NCBI RefSeq assembly: GCF_003144035.1
Contig: NZ_QFWT01000002.1
Location: 310,001-374,000 of the forward strand
Direction of reading: 5' to 3'
DNA from: Vibrio albus
GTDB taxonomy: Bacteria > Pseudomonadota > Gammaproteobacteria > Enterobacterales > Vibrionaceae
Length of the DNA: 64,000 nucleotides
Shown piece after piece: positions 9,130 to 18,880 of this stretch (position 1 is the first letter of the stretch; every line of letters starts with the position of its first letter). The translations under genes and the position numbers were made by a program. The notes under the pieces are model-generated. The model searched no databases. It was not told the origin of the DNA and worked only from the letters and a program-made list of their open reading frames with translations.

Positions 9130-10104
9130 TTACTGCCCCTCACCTACACTGACTTCATCACTAAACTGAGGCTTACCTTGTAGGATACTTATCTCAACTC
9201 TCCGGTTACGAGCCCGTTTTTCCATGGTTTGATTATCATTCAGAGGCTCAGTATCAGCCATACCCCGAACACGCAGCCTGAGGTGATCAAACCCTTTCAC
9301 TTTCTCCATTTCGTGTGCCACGGAGACGGCTCGCTGGGAAGAGAGATCCCAGTTTGAGCGATAAAGCTCAGAGTCCAGAGGCTGGTTATCGGTGTGGCCA
9401 GACACCCGAACGATACCCGGAACGTCTTTGACCAAATCAGCTATCTGCCTGACCAGAGGACGGAATTTAGGTTGCAAGAATGCCGAGCCGGCCGGGAAAG
9501 CACCTTTCTCCCGGATACGGATCACAATTTCCTGCCCCAGGTTTTCTACTTCAATCGCCCCTTTATCGATTTCCCGTTCCAGTGCTTTTTTCAGGCTTTC
9601 TTCCAGCGTTTCCATTTCTTCAGACATCGCTTCGGACTGCTGATTTTCTTCTACCTGTTGCTGTGTCTGCTCAGACTGAGCCTGCTGGCTCTCTTTCATC
9701 GTGGTGGATGTTTCCGGAGAACGACCACCGACCTGCTTACCTTCTTCTCGCTGTTTGCCCCCCGCACTGGACGATTCACCTTCACGAAAATCCAGAGTCT
9801 GCTGTGTAATATCAATGGTCTGCTGCATGATGACATCAATCGGCGTAGGCTCAGGACGTCCGGGACGGAATTCCTGAGCAATCACACTGGTACCTTTGGG
9901 AATATCTTTCACTTCCAGCTGACTCTGCACCCCGAAGGCAAATTTCATCGAGCCGGCAATCTGCTTAAACTTCAGTACATCCATCTCGGAGAACGACAAC
10001 AGAAGTACGAAGAAACACATCAGCAGTGCCATCAAATCAGAAAAGGTACCCATCCAGGCCGGGAGACCAGGTGGCGGGCATTTGCAATCTTGTTCTTCAT
10101 CCAT
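9130..10104 (-). CDS. pomB: Sodium-driven flagellar stator protein PomB
   Basis: 324 residues. PomB is the B subunit of the polar flagellum stator, forming the Na+ channel with PomA and anchoring it to peptidoglycan. The N-terminal part carries one membrane helix (FSDLMALLMCFFVLLLSFSEM) with the essential ion-binding Asp at residue 23, equivalent to D24 of V. alginolyticus. A Gln/Glu-rich linker follows (about 100-170), then an OmpA-like peptidoglycan-binding domain (VSGHTDNQPLDSELYRSNWDLSSQRA). It is about 10 residues longer than V. alginolyticus PomB, mostly in the linker. The start lies 19 bp after the pomA stop. Confidence 0.95.
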   Translation of the reverse strand: MDEEQDCKCPPPGLPAWMGTFSDLMALLMCFFVLLLSFSEMDVLKFKQIAGSMKFAFGVQSQLEVKDIPKGTSVIAQEFRPGRPEPTPIDVIMQQTIDITQQTLDFREGESSSAGGKQREEGKQVGGRSPETSTTMKESQQAQSEQTQQQVEENQQSEAMSEEMETLEESLKKALEREIDKGAIEVENLGQEIVIRIREKGAFPAGSAFLQPKFRPLVRQIADLVKDVPGIVRVSGHTDNQPLDSELYRSNWDLSSQRAVSVAHEMEKVKGFDHLRLRVRGMADTEPLNDNQTMEKRARNRRVEISILQGKPQFSDEVSVGEGQ

Positions 10105-10123
10105 CTCTCAGCCCAGCTCCCGA

Positions 10124-10888
10124 TTACTCTTTGTCGACATCAAGAGCACGTTTCTTCTCATTCAGATAGTTCTTCAGATAACCGTCGATCACCCGAGGGT
10201 TTTGGCCATCCTGAATAGCAAGCACCCCATCCATGATCAGACGACGGTTCAGTTTTTCCTGATCCTTACGCAATGACAGCTTATCGGCTATCGGGAAAAA
10301 CAGCATATTTGCCAGTACCGCACCATACAGCGTCGTCAACAATGCAACGGCCATTGCCGGTCCGATAGATTTCGGGTCATCCATGTTAGACAACATCGCA
10401 ACCAGCCCCACCAGTGTACCGATCATCCCCATCGCCGGAGCAACATCACCAAATGCGCGGAACGCCTCACTCCCCTGCGTATGCCGTTCATCCGTTAATG
10501 CGATATCTTTTTGCAGAGCAGCACGTACGACTTCCGCATCATGGCCGTCCACCAGCAAATCGATACCTTTCTGCATAAAGCTGCTGGAAATTTCCATCTC
10601 TTCAAGAGCCAGAAAACCACCTTTACGTGCCGCATCAGCCATTTCAACAATGCGTGCAATGAGTTCTTCCGGCTCATCGGTTTTATACATAAATGCCTTG
10701 CCGGCAACTTTAAACGCCGTAAAGAACTGCCCCAGCGTAAATTTCATCATTACAACACAGGCAGAACCACCGACGACGATAAGGACGGAAACGGTATCCA
10801 TGAACATTCCCAGACTGCCGCCGAGAATCATCGCCATGATAACGAAGCCGAAACCACCAATTAAACCTATTAACGTGCCTAAATCCAC
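10124..10888 (-). CDS. pomA: Sodium-driven flagellar stator protein PomA
   Basis: 254 residues, the usual PomA length. It is the four-helix stator subunit that contacts the FliG rotor and couples Na+ flow to torque. The N-terminal DLGTLIGLIGGFGFVIMAM helix, the IVVGGSACVVMM helix, the charged cytoplasmic loop (TDEPEELIARIVEMADAARKGG), and the last two helices beginning MGMIGTLVGLVAML are all visible. First gene of the pomAB pair, preceded by a near-consensus sigma-28 promoter about 50-75 bp upstream, which fits late flagellar expression. Confidence 0.96.
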   Translation of the reverse strand: MDLGTLIGLIGGFGFVIMAMILGGSLGMFMDTVSVLIVVGGSACVVMMKFTLGQFFTAFKVAGKAFMYKTDEPEELIARIVEMADAARKGGFLALEEMEISSSFMQKGIDLLVDGHDAEVVRAALQKDIALTDERHTQGSEAFRAFGDVAPAMGMIGTLVGLVAMLSNMDDPKSIGPAMAVALLTTLYGAVLANMLFFPIADKLSLRKDQEKLNRRLIMDGVLAIQDGQNPRVIDGYLKNYLNEKKRALDVDKE

Positions 10889-10935
10889 TTTTCACCTCTT
10901 GCGCTGATCTATTGTAATCAGTGGGAATACTCTAT

Positions 10936-10962
10936 TTATCGGCAACAATCTTAATTTTTTTA
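10936..10962 (-). promoter_or_regulatory. Sigma-28 (FliA) promoter of pomAB
   Basis: On the minus strand, TAAAAAAA (10955-10962) and a perfect GCCGATAA (10936-10943) are separated by 11 bp, which is the sigma-28 architecture. The element lies about 50 bp upstream of pomA and points toward it. The rest of 10889-11195 shows no gene and is AT-rich; it must also contain the promoter of the divergent xseB operon, which I could not pin down. Confidence 0.8.
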
Positions 10963-11195
10963 GCTAACTTACCTTTTTTTTAGCCCGTTATTTGCGACCT
11001 TCATTCACATTTATATCTGTTGCACGGATTCCTCACACAGAATAAGCCTTGCTGAAACGATTGCCAAGCCACACGACCAAAGTATCCTAAAGAAGTATTT
11101 AATCATTATTTTTTATACATCCAATTTGACCATTCCCCCTCCCTAAGGTAAGTTTCCAACACTTTTCCAAAATGCCTATCGCGAGCAGAAACATC

Positions 11196-11447
11196 ATGGC
11201 CAGTAAAAAACCCGAAAACATGACCTTTGAAGCCACTCTCGAAGAGCTGGACACACTGGTAAACCAACTGGAAACCGGTGAACTGGCTCTGGAAGATGCA
11301 TTAAAAAAATTCGAGCGGGGCATTTCACTGGCGCGGGCAGGTCAGTCTAAGCTGACAGAAGCGGAACAACGGGTATCCATCCTTCTTTCAGAGGATGACA
11401 GTGCAGAACTTGTTGATTTTGATAATCACCTGACAAATGAAGAGTAG
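11196..11447 (+). CDS. xseB: Exodeoxyribonuclease VII small subunit
   Basis: 83 residues from the ATG at 11196 (E. coli XseB has 80); an upstream in-frame ATG at 11172 would add eight unconserved residues. The pattern MTFEATLEELDTLVNQLETGELALEDALKKFERGISLA...LTEAEQRV is characteristic of XseB, a short helical protein that binds XseA to form the ssDNA exonuclease. The large subunit is encoded at 61923-63329 in this window. First gene of the xseB-ispA-dxs run, an arrangement shared with E. coli. Confidence 0.94.
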   Translation: MASKKPENMTFEATLEELDTLVNQLETGELALEDALKKFERGISLARAGQSKLTEAEQRVSILLSEDDSAELVDFDNHLTNEE

Positions 11448-11453
11448 CCGTCA

Positions 11454-12338
11454 ATGGTAGCCACCCTTTCCTTTTATCAGGAACGCAATAACGACCAACT
11501 AAGCCACTGGCTGGATACCCCGGAGTTTCAGGATCAATCTCTCATCCAGGCGATGCGTTACGGACTGCTTCTGGGCGGAAAGCGGGTGCGCCCCTATCTT
11601 GTCTATATTACCGGTGAAATGCTGGGGTGCTCTCTGGAAGCATTAGATACTCCCGCCTCGGCCATTGAATGTATTCATGCTTATTCCCTGATCCATGATG
11701 ATCTTCCGGCTATGGACGATGATAACCTCCGGCGTGGGCAACCTACCTGTCATATCAAATTTGATGAAGCGACCGCAATACTAACCGGTGATGCCTTACA
11801 GACACTGGCTTTTAGTATACTTGCGGAAGGAAAACTCTCGGTTGATGCAGAAAGTAACCGGGTGAAAATGATCCAGGCACTCGCTCATGCTTCAGGCGCT
11901 CGCGGGATGTGTCTGGGGCAGGCCCTGGATCTGGAAGCTGAAAACCGTACCGTCTCCTTCGAAGAGCTTAGGCAAATCCACAATAATAAAACCGGTGCAT
12001 TAATTAAATGTGCGGTCATATTAGGTGCATTGGCTGCGGGTGAAAAAGGCCGGGCGATTCTGCCCCAGTTAGAGGCATATGCCGATGCAGTCGGCCTCGC
12101 CTTTCAAATTCAGGATGATATCCTGGATATTATCAGTGACACCGAAACTCTGGGGAAGCCTCAGGGATCCGACGAAGCACAGAACAAATCAACCTACCCC
12201 TCACTGCTGGGTTTAGAAGGCGCAAGACAAAAAGCTCAGAATCTTTTGACCGAGGCACTTCATGCTTTGGACTCAATCCCTTACAATACGCAATTACTTG
12301 AAGAGTTCGCCCGATATGTCGTCGAGCGCAAAAACTAA
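11454..12338 (+). CDS. ispA: Farnesyl diphosphate synthase
   Basis: 294 residues (E. coli 299). Condenses isopentenyl diphosphate with dimethylallyl and geranyl diphosphates to farnesyl diphosphate in the cytoplasm. Both aspartate-rich motifs are clear: DDLPAMDDDNLRRG (about residues 83-96) and QIQDDILD (about residues 220-227), with GGKRVRPYLVY near the N-terminus. The start codon lies 6 bp after the xseB stop, so translation is probably coupled; dxs follows after 21 bp. Confidence 0.95.
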   Translation: MVATLSFYQERNNDQLSHWLDTPEFQDQSLIQAMRYGLLLGGKRVRPYLVYITGEMLGCSLEALDTPASAIECIHAYSLIHDDLPAMDDDNLRRGQPTCHIKFDEATAILTGDALQTLAFSILAEGKLSVDAESNRVKMIQALAHASGARGMCLGQALDLEAENRTVSFEELRQIHNNKTGALIKCAVILGALAAGEKGRAILPQLEAYADAVGLAFQIQDDILDIISDTETLGKPQGSDEAQNKSTYPSLLGLEGARQKAQNLLTEALHALDSIPYNTQLLEEFARYVVERKN

Positions 12339-12359
12339 CACAATAAGAAAGCGCAACCT

Positions 12360-14246
12360 ATGACTCTTGATATTTCAAAATATCCGACACTGGCTCTTGC
12401 CGATACACCAGATGAATTACGCGCCCTTCCCAAAGAGGCGCTTCCAGGGCTATGCAGTGAGCTGAGAACCTATCTTCTGAATTCGGTCAGCCAGTCCAGC
12501 GGGCACCTGGCCTCGGGTCTGGGTGTCGTCGAACTTACCGTTGCGCTTCATTACGTCTATGACACCCCTTTTGATAAGCTGGTCTGGGACGTGGGTCACC
12601 AGGCTTACCCACATAAGATCCTGACCGGACGCCGGGAACAACTCACGACCATCCGCCAGAAAGACGGGCTGCACCCTTTCCCATGGCGCGAAGAGAGTGA
12701 ATACGATGTTCTGTCTGTTGGCCACTCTTCAACTTCTATCAGTGCCGCTCTGGGCATGGCTATTTCAGCCGAGAAAGAAGGCAAAGACCGCAAAGTGGTC
12801 AGTGTCATAGGTGATGGTGCCATTACGGCCGGTATGGCATTCGAAGCGATGAACCATGCCGGTGATATTCACCCGGATATGCTGGTCATTCTGAATGACA
12901 ACGAAATGTCTATTTCAGAGAACGTTGGTGCTCTGAATAATCACCTGGCACAAATCCTGTCCGGCAGTCTGTATACCTCGATTCGTGAAGGCGGGAAAAA
13001 AGTCCTGTCCGGTGTTCCACCCATCAAAGAGTTGGTACGCCGCACCGAAGAACACCTGAAAGGCATGGTGGTACCCGGCACCATGTTTGAAGAGTTTGGT
13101 TTTAATTACATTGGTCCGGTAGACGGACACGATGTTAACGAGCTGGTGAAAACCCTTAAGAACATGCGTAACCTGAAAGGTCCGCAGTTCCTGCACATTA
13201 TGACCAAAAAGGGTAAAGGCTATGAGCCGGCAGAGAAAGATCCTATCGGCTATCACGGCGTTCCTAAGTTTGATCCAAAACACGACAGCCTGCCTAAAAG
13301 TAATGGTACCAAACCGACTTTTTCTCAGGTGTTCGGCGATTTTCTCTGCGATATAGCGGAAGAAGACCCTAAACTCATGGCGATTACTCCTGCCATGCGG
13401 GAAGGCTCAGGCATGGTCCGTTTTTCCCGCGAATACCCAGATCAATATTTTGATGTTGCCATCGCCGAACAACACGCAGTGACACTGGCTACCGGTATGG
13501 CTATCGGTGGGAACCATCCGATTGTGGCTATCTACTCCACCTTCCTGCAACGTGGCTACGATCAGCTGATTCATGATGTCGCGATTATGGATCTGCCGGT
13601 GATGTTTGCCATCGACCGGGCCGGTATCGTTGGTGCCGATGGCCAGACCCACCAGGGAGCGTTTGATCTCAGCTTTATGCGCTGTATCCCGAATATGGTG
13701 ATCATGGCACCAAGTGATGAAAACGAATGCCGTCAGATGCTATACACTGGTCATAAACACACCGGGCCTAGCGCCGTTCGCTATCCTCGTGGCAGTGCCA
13801 CCGGTTCTGCTATCCAGAAAACCATGACGGCACTGGAAATCGGCAAAGGCCGGATTGTTCGTCAGTCCACCGGCGCTTCTCAGGCAGAAAACAAGTCTGT
13901 CGCCATCCTCAGCTTCGGTACCCTGCTGTCGAATGCAATGAACGCCGCTGAAAAACTTGATGCCACCGTTGCGGATATGCGCTTTGTTAAGCCTCTGGAT
14001 GAAGCTCTTATCCGGGAACTGGCTGCAAACCATGATGTTCTGGTCACTCTGGAAGAAAACGTGACAGCAGGCGGTGCTGGTAGTGGTGTCGTTGAGTTTA
14101 TGATGCAGGAAAAGCTGATTAAGCCGGTACTGAATCTGGGCCTGCCGGATAAGTTTGTCCCGCAAGGCACACAGCAAGAAATTCTGGCTGAGCTTGGGCT
14201 GGATGCAGAGGGTATTGAGCAAGCGGTTCGGGAATATCTGGGCTAG
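12360..14246 (+). CDS. dxs: 1-deoxy-D-xylulose-5-phosphate synthase
   Basis: 628 residues (E. coli 620). The thiamine-diphosphate enzyme that commits pyruvate and glyceraldehyde-3-phosphate to the MEP isoprenoid pathway, feeding the product of the preceding ispA gene and thiamine synthesis. The ThDP-binding signature [18 protein letters not shown] (about 154) and the transketolase central segment ([18 protein letters not shown]) are intact. Oddly, the TAG stop (14244-14246) is part of the first heptad (GGCTAGA) of repeat copy B, so the repeat begins inside the last codons of the gene. Confidence 0.97.
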   Translation: MTLDISKYPTLALADTPDELRALPKEALPGLCSELRTYLLNSVSQSSGHLASGLGVVELTVALHYVYDTPFDKLVWDVGHQAYPHKILTGRREQLTTIRQKDGLHPFPWREESEYDVLSVGHSSTSISAALGMAISAEKEGKDRKVVSVIGDGAITAGMAFEAMNHAGDIHPDMLVILNDNEMSISENVGALNNHLAQILSGSLYTSIREGGKKVLSGVPPIKELVRRTEEHLKGMVVPGTMFEEFGFNYIGPVDGHDVNELVKTLKNMRNLKGPQFLHIMTKKGKGYEPAEKDPIGYHGVPKFDPKHDSLPKSNGTKPTFSQVFGDFLCDIAEEDPKLMAITPAMREGSGMVRFSREYPDQYFDVAIAEQHAVTLATGMAIGGNHPIVAIYSTFLQRGYDQLIHDVAIMDLPVMFAIDRAGIVGADGQTHQGAFDLSFMRCIPNMVIMAPSDENECRQMLYTGHKHTGPSAVRYPRGSATGSAIQKTMTALEIGKGRIVRQSTGASQAENKSVAILSFGTLLSNAMNAAEKLDATVADMRFVKPLDEALIRELAANHDVLVTLEENVTAGGAGSGVVEFMMQEKLIKPVLNLGLPDKFVPQGTQQEILAELGLDAEGIEQAVREYLG

Positions 14247-14383
14247 AGACTAGAGACTAGAGACTAGAGACTAGAGAGGTTACAGAGCGCTTCGCTTTGA
14301 GAATACAGAAACCCAATAATAATCTTTATGAATAAATTTATTGGGTTTTATAGTTTCTAGCAGCGAAGCGGTCTAGTCTCTAG
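14241..14383. repeat. Heptad repeat and hairpin element, copy B
   Basis: Five heptads (GGCTAGA, then four GACTAGA, 14241-14275) are followed by TACAGAGCGCTTCGCT (14281-14296) and a long hairpin: AAACCCAATAA (14309-14319) pairs with TTATTGGGTTT (14338-14348), and CGCTTCGCT (14288-14296) with AGCGAAGCG (14362-14370). The right end, TCTAGTCTCTAG, is the reverse complement of the heptads. The element supplies the TAG stop of dxs at its left end and the TAG stop of pgpA (14380-14382) at its right end. Confidence 0.9.
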
Positions 14384-14874
14384 AAAAATTTAACGATGCC
14401 CCACAGCACCACCGCGCCCATCATCCCGGCCAGAATATCGTCGGCCATAATACCTAAACCGCCGTGAACTCTTCTATCCACCCAGCCAATTGGCCAGGGT
14501 TTGATAATGTCGAACAGACGGAACAGCAAAAAGCCACCGATGATCCATTTCCACTCATAAGGGTCCAGGTTCAGGGCCGGAATCACGCTCATGGTGATCC
14601 ATAAACCGGCAAACTCATCCCACACTATCGAGCCATGATCATGCACACCCATGGCATCGGTCGCTTCCTGACAGATCTTAATCCCTACCACACAGGATAC
14701 GATCACAACAGCCATGTAGGCAGGTAACGGTAGCTGAACCAACAGCAGGTAAAACGGAATCGCCGCTAAGGTGCCGAAGGTACCCGGAGCCACCGGTGAC
14801 AGACCACTGCCAAATCCGGTCGCCAGAAGGTGCCAGATATTACTCAGAGAGAGCTTTTCTACCGGATTATTCAT
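14380..14874 (-). CDS. pgpA: Phosphatidylglycerophosphatase A
   Basis: 164 residues (E. coli 172). Inner-membrane phosphatase that converts phosphatidylglycerol phosphate to phosphatidylglycerol. Family features are the N-terminal LATGFGSGLSPVAPGTFGTLAAIP, the acidic motif VWDEFAGLWITM, and about four hydrophobic helices, ending DDILAGMMGAVVLWGIVKFF. It starts 9 bp after the thiL stop and is the last gene of the nusB-thiL-pgpA series. Its TAG stop lies within the right-hand end of repeat copy B. Confidence 0.94.
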   Translation of the reverse strand: MNNPVEKLSLSNIWHLLATGFGSGLSPVAPGTFGTLAAIPFYLLLVQLPLPAYMAVVIVSCVVGIKICQEATDAMGVHDHGSIVWDEFAGLWITMSVIPALNLDPYEWKWIIGGFLLFRLFDIIKPWPIGWVDRRVHGGLGIMADDILAGMMGAVVLWGIVKFF

Positions 14875-14883
14875 GACAGTCCT

Positions 14884-15870
14884 TTAACCCTTAAAATGTT
14901 CATATCCCTCAGCCAGCCATCGCAGCTGCTGATCGTCACTTATTTTCTCACCATCTTCCAGAAGCTCCAGCGTATTACCACTGCGGATCTGACCAATGCA
15001 GGTAATCTGAGTACCGGTATGAGCCAGCGCCCCTTCCAGCATGTTTTTATAAGCTTCCGGCACGGTAAAGCATAACTCATACTCTTCGCCGCTGGTGAGA
15101 GCATATTTCAGGGCCTGTTCATGGCTACCGCAGAACGCCGTCAGCGCTTCAGAAACCGGTAAGGCGTCAATATTGAGTACAGCACCGACATCTGAACGAT
15201 GAAGAATATGTGAAAGATCGGCCAGCAAACCATCCGAAATATCCACGCAAGCAGAAGCCAGATTCAGCAGAGACTGACCCGCGAGGATCCTCGGTGTCGA
15301 CATATAGTGACGCTGTTCCAGCTTATCGGCAAACGGCTTGTCCCGGTTACTCTGGTCGAGAATAACATCCAGCCCGGCTTTGCTTTCTCCAAGGTTTCCG
15401 GTCACATAAATCCAGTCGCCGACCTTTGCCCCATCGCGGCATAACGCTCTGTCACGGGGAACAAACCCCTGCACAGTCAAAGTAATACTCAAAGGGCCTT
15501 TGGTGGTGTCACCACCAATCAATTGCACACTGTAGTAATCAGCCAGTGCAAAAAATGAATCGCAGAACGGCTCCAGCCAGGACTCATCCGGCTCAGGCAT
15601 CGTCAATGCCATGGATACCCATGCAGGTGTTGCCCCCATGGCCGCTAAGTCACTTAAATTCGAAGCCAGTGCTTTGTGGGCAACCCATTCAGGTTTCGCA
15701 TCCGGAAGAAAATGCGTTCCGGCGACCAGGGTATCTGTACTGATTGCAATTCTGGCATTTTCTGGCGGCTGCACTAACGCGCAGTCATCCCCCAGAGCCA
15801 GATCGACATCTTTGCGCTGGTTCTGGCGGTTAGCAAGGTATTTTTCAATAAGGTTGAATTCACCGGGCAT
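14884..15870 (-). CDS. thiL: Thiamine-monophosphate kinase
   Basis: 328 residues (E. coli 325). Phosphorylates thiamine monophosphate to the active cofactor thiamine diphosphate, using ATP. Recognised by the N-terminal GEFNLIEKYL, DLALGDDCALV, AISTDTLVAGTHF, NLSDLAAMGATP and GGDTTKGPLS, which form the Mg/nucleotide site of the PurM-like fold. A terminator-like hairpin (15922-15945) separates it from nusB, so part of its transcription may start locally. The cofactor made here is used by Dxs in the facing operon. Confidence 0.95.
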   Translation of the reverse strand: MPGEFNLIEKYLANRQNQRKDVDLALGDDCALVQPPENARIAISTDTLVAGTHFLPDAKPEWVAHKALASNLSDLAAMGATPAWVSMALTMPEPDESWLEPFCDSFFALADYYSVQLIGGDTTKGPLSITLTVQGFVPRDRALCRDGAKVGDWIYVTGNLGESKAGLDVILDQSNRDKPFADKLEQRHYMSTPRILAGQSLLNLASACVDISDGLLADLSHILHRSDVGAVLNIDALPVSEALTAFCGSHEQALKYALTSGEEYELCFTVPEAYKNMLEGALAHTGTQITCIGQIRSGNTLELLEDGEKISDDQQLRWLAEGYEHFKG

Positions 15871-15921
15871 ATTAATTTTATAAACTTAGGAATAATTAAA
15901 TTTGGGAATAGATAGAACAAA

Positions 15922-15945
15922 AAAGGCCAGCAATTGCCGACCTTT
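15922..15945 (-). terminator. Terminator-like hairpin after nusB
   Basis: AAAGGTCGGCAATTG and its near-complement form a stem with a T-run on the minus strand (GGCC then TTTTTT). It sits between the nusB stop and the thiL start within the gene series, so it may partly terminate or attenuate transcription into thiL-pgpA. Confidence 0.6.
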
Positions 15946-15961
15946 TCTAATCATTATTCAG

Positions 15962-16429
15962 TTACTTTTTACGCACATGAGGCGCGGCTTTATCCAGTAC
16001 ACCATTCACGAATTTGTGACTGTCTTCAGCAGCAAACACCTTAGCCAGCTCAATGGCTTCATTGATGACCACTTTGTAAGGGACATCATCACGGCGAGTC
16101 ATTTCGTACATAGCCATGCGCAGCAGAGCCAGTTCCATCATATCCAGATCCTGCATTGGACGGGACAGGTACGGGCGTAACTTACTATCCAGTTCAGTGT
16201 GGCTAAGTACAACGCCGGTCAGCAGGTCACGAAAATAATCGACATCAGTTTCTGGTGTTGCCAGAGAAGGTTCTAAGGCATGATGCTCTTCTTCATCATA
16301 CTTACCACCTGACAAAAACTGCTGTTCGATAGTGGCAACATTCTCTTTAGTAATTTGCCATGAATAAATTGCTTGCAGAGCAAACTGACGTGCATTACGA
16401 CGTGCGGCTGGTTTCACACTGGCCCCCAT
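15962..16429 (-). CDS. nusB: Transcription antitermination factor NusB
   Basis: 155 residues, all-helical RNA-binding protein that acts with NusE (S10) on boxA of rRNA operons. The N-terminal [20 protein letters not shown] and the C-terminal [33 protein letters not shown] are the conserved signatures. The start ATG overlaps the ribH stop by one base (TAATG), indicating translational coupling, and the pairing with ribH is the usual gammaproteobacterial arrangement. Confidence 0.96.
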   Translation of the reverse strand: MGASVKPAARRNARQFALQAIYSWQITKENVATIEQQFLSGGKYDEEEHHALEPSLATPETDVDYFRDLLTGVVLSHTELDSKLRPYLSRPMQDLDMMELALLRMAMYEMTRRDDVPYKVVINEAIELAKVFAAEDSHKFVNGVLDKAAPHVRKK

Positions 16430-16899
16430 TAGGAATCTAATTCAGAAAGAACATTAATCATCTCAAGTGCGCTCAGTGCAGCCTCTGCACCTTTATTACC
16501 AGCCTTGGTTCCTGCGCGTTCAATAGCTTGATCGATTGTATCAACAGTCAGCACACCAAAGGCCACCGGAATACTGAATTCCAGAGACACTTGTGCCAGA
16601 CCTTTATTCATTTCACTGCAAACATAGTCAAAGTGTGGCGTACCACCACGGATAACGCTTCCCAGAGAAACGATAGCGTCAAACTTTTCAGTTTTCGCAA
16701 CACGCTGAGCAACCAAAGGTAACTCAACTGCACCCGGACAGCGGACCACTGTGATGTTGTCTTCAGCAATCTGACCGTGACGTTTCAGGGTATCAATAGC
16801 ACCAGACAGCAGGCTTTCGTTAATAAAGCTGTTAAAACGAGAAATAACGATCGCTACTTTTGCATTAGGTGCAGGGTATCCGCCTTCTATCACTTTCAT
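16429..16899 (-). CDS. ribH: 6,7-dimethyl-8-ribityllumazine synthase
   Basis: 156 residues, the usual length. Condenses 5-amino-6-ribitylaminouracil with dihydroxybutanone phosphate (made by RibBX upstream) to lumazine, the substrate of riboflavin synthase. Conserved elements: [47 protein letters not shown] (catalytic His region) and [21 protein letters not shown] 132-bp gap separates it from ribBX, larger than elsewhere in this series. Called ribE in E. coli nomenclature. Confidence 0.96.
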   Translation of the reverse strand: MKVIEGGYPAPNAKVAIVISRFNSFINESLLSGAIDTLKRHGQIAEDNITVVRCPGAVELPLVAQRVAKTEKFDAIVSLGSVIRGGTPHFDYVCSEMNKGLAQVSLEFSIPVAFGVLTVDTIDQAIERAGTKAGNKGAEAALSALEMINVLSELDS

Positions 16900-17031
16900 A
16901 AGATTTCCTTATAACTATGTTCATCAAGTGAGAATCGCCGGATTCTAGCACAATACTGTGAGGTATATCTAGAAAAAGTACGAGCTAAAAACCGGCGCTG
17001 ATAATGAGATTCGATATGTAGAGGTGTAGCC

Positions 17032-18141
17032 CTACTCGCTGATGTATTCCACGACATCCAGTCCGAAACCGGACAGAGCATGATAACGTTTAGAGGCAGA
17101 GGACAGTAGCTTCATTCGTTTGACGCCAAGATCCGCCAGAATCTGAGAGCCGACACCAACACGACGAGACGTTCCCTGTTTCTTCGCCATTGCCGGAGCT
17201 TCACCTTTATCCTGCTGCTCAAAGGCTTTAACACGATGGATAAGCAGTTCCGTAGACTCTTCGTTACCCAGAATGATCATTACACCGCCTTCGCTGCCGA
17301 TACGTTTCATTGCCGTATCCAATGTCCAGCTGCGCTCAGTATTTCGGTTAGAACGCAACACATCGGTAAAGACATCATGCAGGTGAACCCGAACCAGACA
17401 AGGCTCATCGGTTATTTCACCTTTACGCAGGGCATAATGGATCTGGTTATCAATCGTATCGCGGTAGGTCACCAAATCAAACTCACCAAACTCAGTCGGC
17501 AATTTACATTCAGCAACCCGTTCGATGGTGGTTTCGGTATTGTTTCGATACTCAATCAGATCCGCAATCGTGCCCAGTTTAATGCCGTGCTCTTCGGCAA
17601 AGGTTTCCAGATCAGGGCGACGAGCCATGGTACCATCGTCATTCAGTACTTCGACAATCACTGAAGCGGGTTCCAGACCAGCAAGGCGGGCCAGATCACA
17701 TCCGGCTTCCGTATGCCCGGCACGGGTCAGAACGCCACCATCCTGTGCTGATAGCGGGAAAATATGCCCGGGCTGAACCAAATCAGAAGCTTTCGCATCC
17801 TTAGCCACCGCAGCCAGAACCGTGGTTGCCCGATCGGCAGCAGATATCCCAGTGGTGACGCCTTCAGCGGCCTCAATAGAAACCGTAAACGCGGTGGTAA
17901 ACTGAGCATTATTATCTTCCACCATTGGTGGCAGGCCCAGATTTTCACAACGCTCTTTGGTCATGGTCAGGCAAATAAGCCCTCGGCCGTACTTCGCCAT
18001 AAAGTTGATCGCGTCCGGCGTGACTTTTTCGGCAGCCATAATAATATCGCCTTCATTTTCACGATCTTCATCGTCCATCAGAACGACCATTTTACCTAAG
18101 CGAATATCTTCGATAATTTCCTGCGGAGTACTAATTGCCAT
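17032..18141 (-). CDS. ribBX: 3,4-dihydroxy-2-butanone-4-phosphate synthase with degenerate GTP cyclohydrolase II domain (RibBX type)
   Basis: 369 residues from the ATG at 18141 (preceded by AGGAAAGAG); a longer frame to 18228 is not conserved. The first ~200 residues are a complete RibB domain: [21 protein letters not shown], and [16 protein letters not shown]. The C-terminal ~165 residues have the RibA fold, but the segment that normally carries the three zinc cysteines (CLTGD...CDC) reads [17 protein letters not shown], without cysteines. GTP cyclohydrolase II activity is therefore not expected. Such RibBX variants are described in proteobacteria and often co-exist with a separate RibA. 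It lies between ribE and ribH. Confidence 0.9.
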   Translation of the reverse strand: MAISTPQEIIEDIRLGKMVVLMDDEDRENEGDIIMAAEKVTPDAINFMAKYGRGLICLTMTKERCENLGLPPMVEDNNAQFTTAFTVSIEAAEGVTTGISAADRATTVLAAVAKDAKASDLVQPGHIFPLSAQDGGVLTRAGHTEAGCDLARLAGLEPASVIVEVLNDDGTMARRPDLETFAEEHGIKLGTIADLIEYRNNTETTIERVAECKLPTEFGEFDLVTYRDTIDNQIHYALRKGEITDEPCLVRVHLHDVFTDVLRSNRNTERSWTLDTAMKRIGSEGGVMIILGNEESTELLIHRVKAFEQQDKGEAPAMAKKQGTSRRVGVGSQILADLGVKRMKLLSSASKRYHALSGFGLDVVEYISE

Positions 18142-18220
18142 GACATCTCTTTCCTGTTGTTCGGGAGCCACTGTTAACCTGACTACTGCCTCCCGGTATT
18201 GATTCATTGATTCAGAACGA

Positions 18221-18877
18221 TTAAGCAAAGCCGTTCTGCTGTAGAAATTCCATCGTCAGTCCGGATTCTGACCCTGACGCTTCCTGATTCCCTTGTAGAA
18301 GGCGCTCCAGATAGCGGGCCAGTACGTCGACTTCCAGATTCACTTTACGCCCAACCTGGAATTGGTCCATTGTCGTTTCCTCTGAAGTATGCGGTACGAT
18401 AGTGAGCTTAAAGGCATCTTTGCGTAATCCGTTCACCGTCAGGCTGATGCCATCCACGGTAATGGAGCCTTTTTGTGCCACATAACGAACAAGATCTTCA
18501 GGCATTTTCACCCAGAATTCAACCGCACGACCGACCTGATTACGCTCAATAATCTCGCCGACACCATCCACATGACCAGACACAATGTGTCCGCCAAAGC
18601 GAGTACTTGGCAACATGGCTTTTTCCAGATTGACTCTGTCTCCTGCTTTATATTGGGCAAACCCGGTCATTTTCAAGGTTTCCAGAGACAGGTCAGCGGT
18701 GTAACTATTCGCTCCGAATGCAACAACCGTCAGACACACACCATTCGTGGCGATACTGTCTCCGAGCTTTACATCGCTCATATCCAGTTTGCCGGTCTCA
18801 ACGGTAATAGAGATATCTTCGCCTTTCGGCGTAATTGCGGTAAGCGTGCCTACCGCTTCAATAATTCCTGTAAACAT
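18221..18877 (-). CDS. ribE: Riboflavin synthase alpha chain
   Basis: 218 residues with the duplicated lumazine-binding barrels: [12 protein letters not shown] with GVCLTV in the first half, and [15 protein letters not shown] with [12 protein letters not shown] in the second. It dismutates two lumazines to riboflavin and pyrimidinedione, working directly on the RibH product. It lies 3 bp after ribD and 79 bp before ribBX. Called ribC in E. coli. Confidence 0.96.
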   Translation of the reverse strand: MFTGIIEAVGTLTAITPKGEDISITVETGKLDMSDVKLGDSIATNGVCLTVVAFGANSYTADLSLETLKMTGFAQYKAGDRVNLEKAMLPSTRFGGHIVSGHVDGVGEIIERNQVGRAVEFWVKMPEDLVRYVAQKGSITVDGISLTVNGLRKDAFKLTIVPHTSEETTMDQFQVGRKVNLEVDVLARYLERLLQGNQEASGSESGLTMEFLQQNGFA

Positions 18878-18880
18878 CGC

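Noticed and set aside
9394..10218. Long + strand frame opposite pomB
   Set aside because: PomB motifs on the minus strand are unambiguous; this frame is a shadow with no ribosome site.
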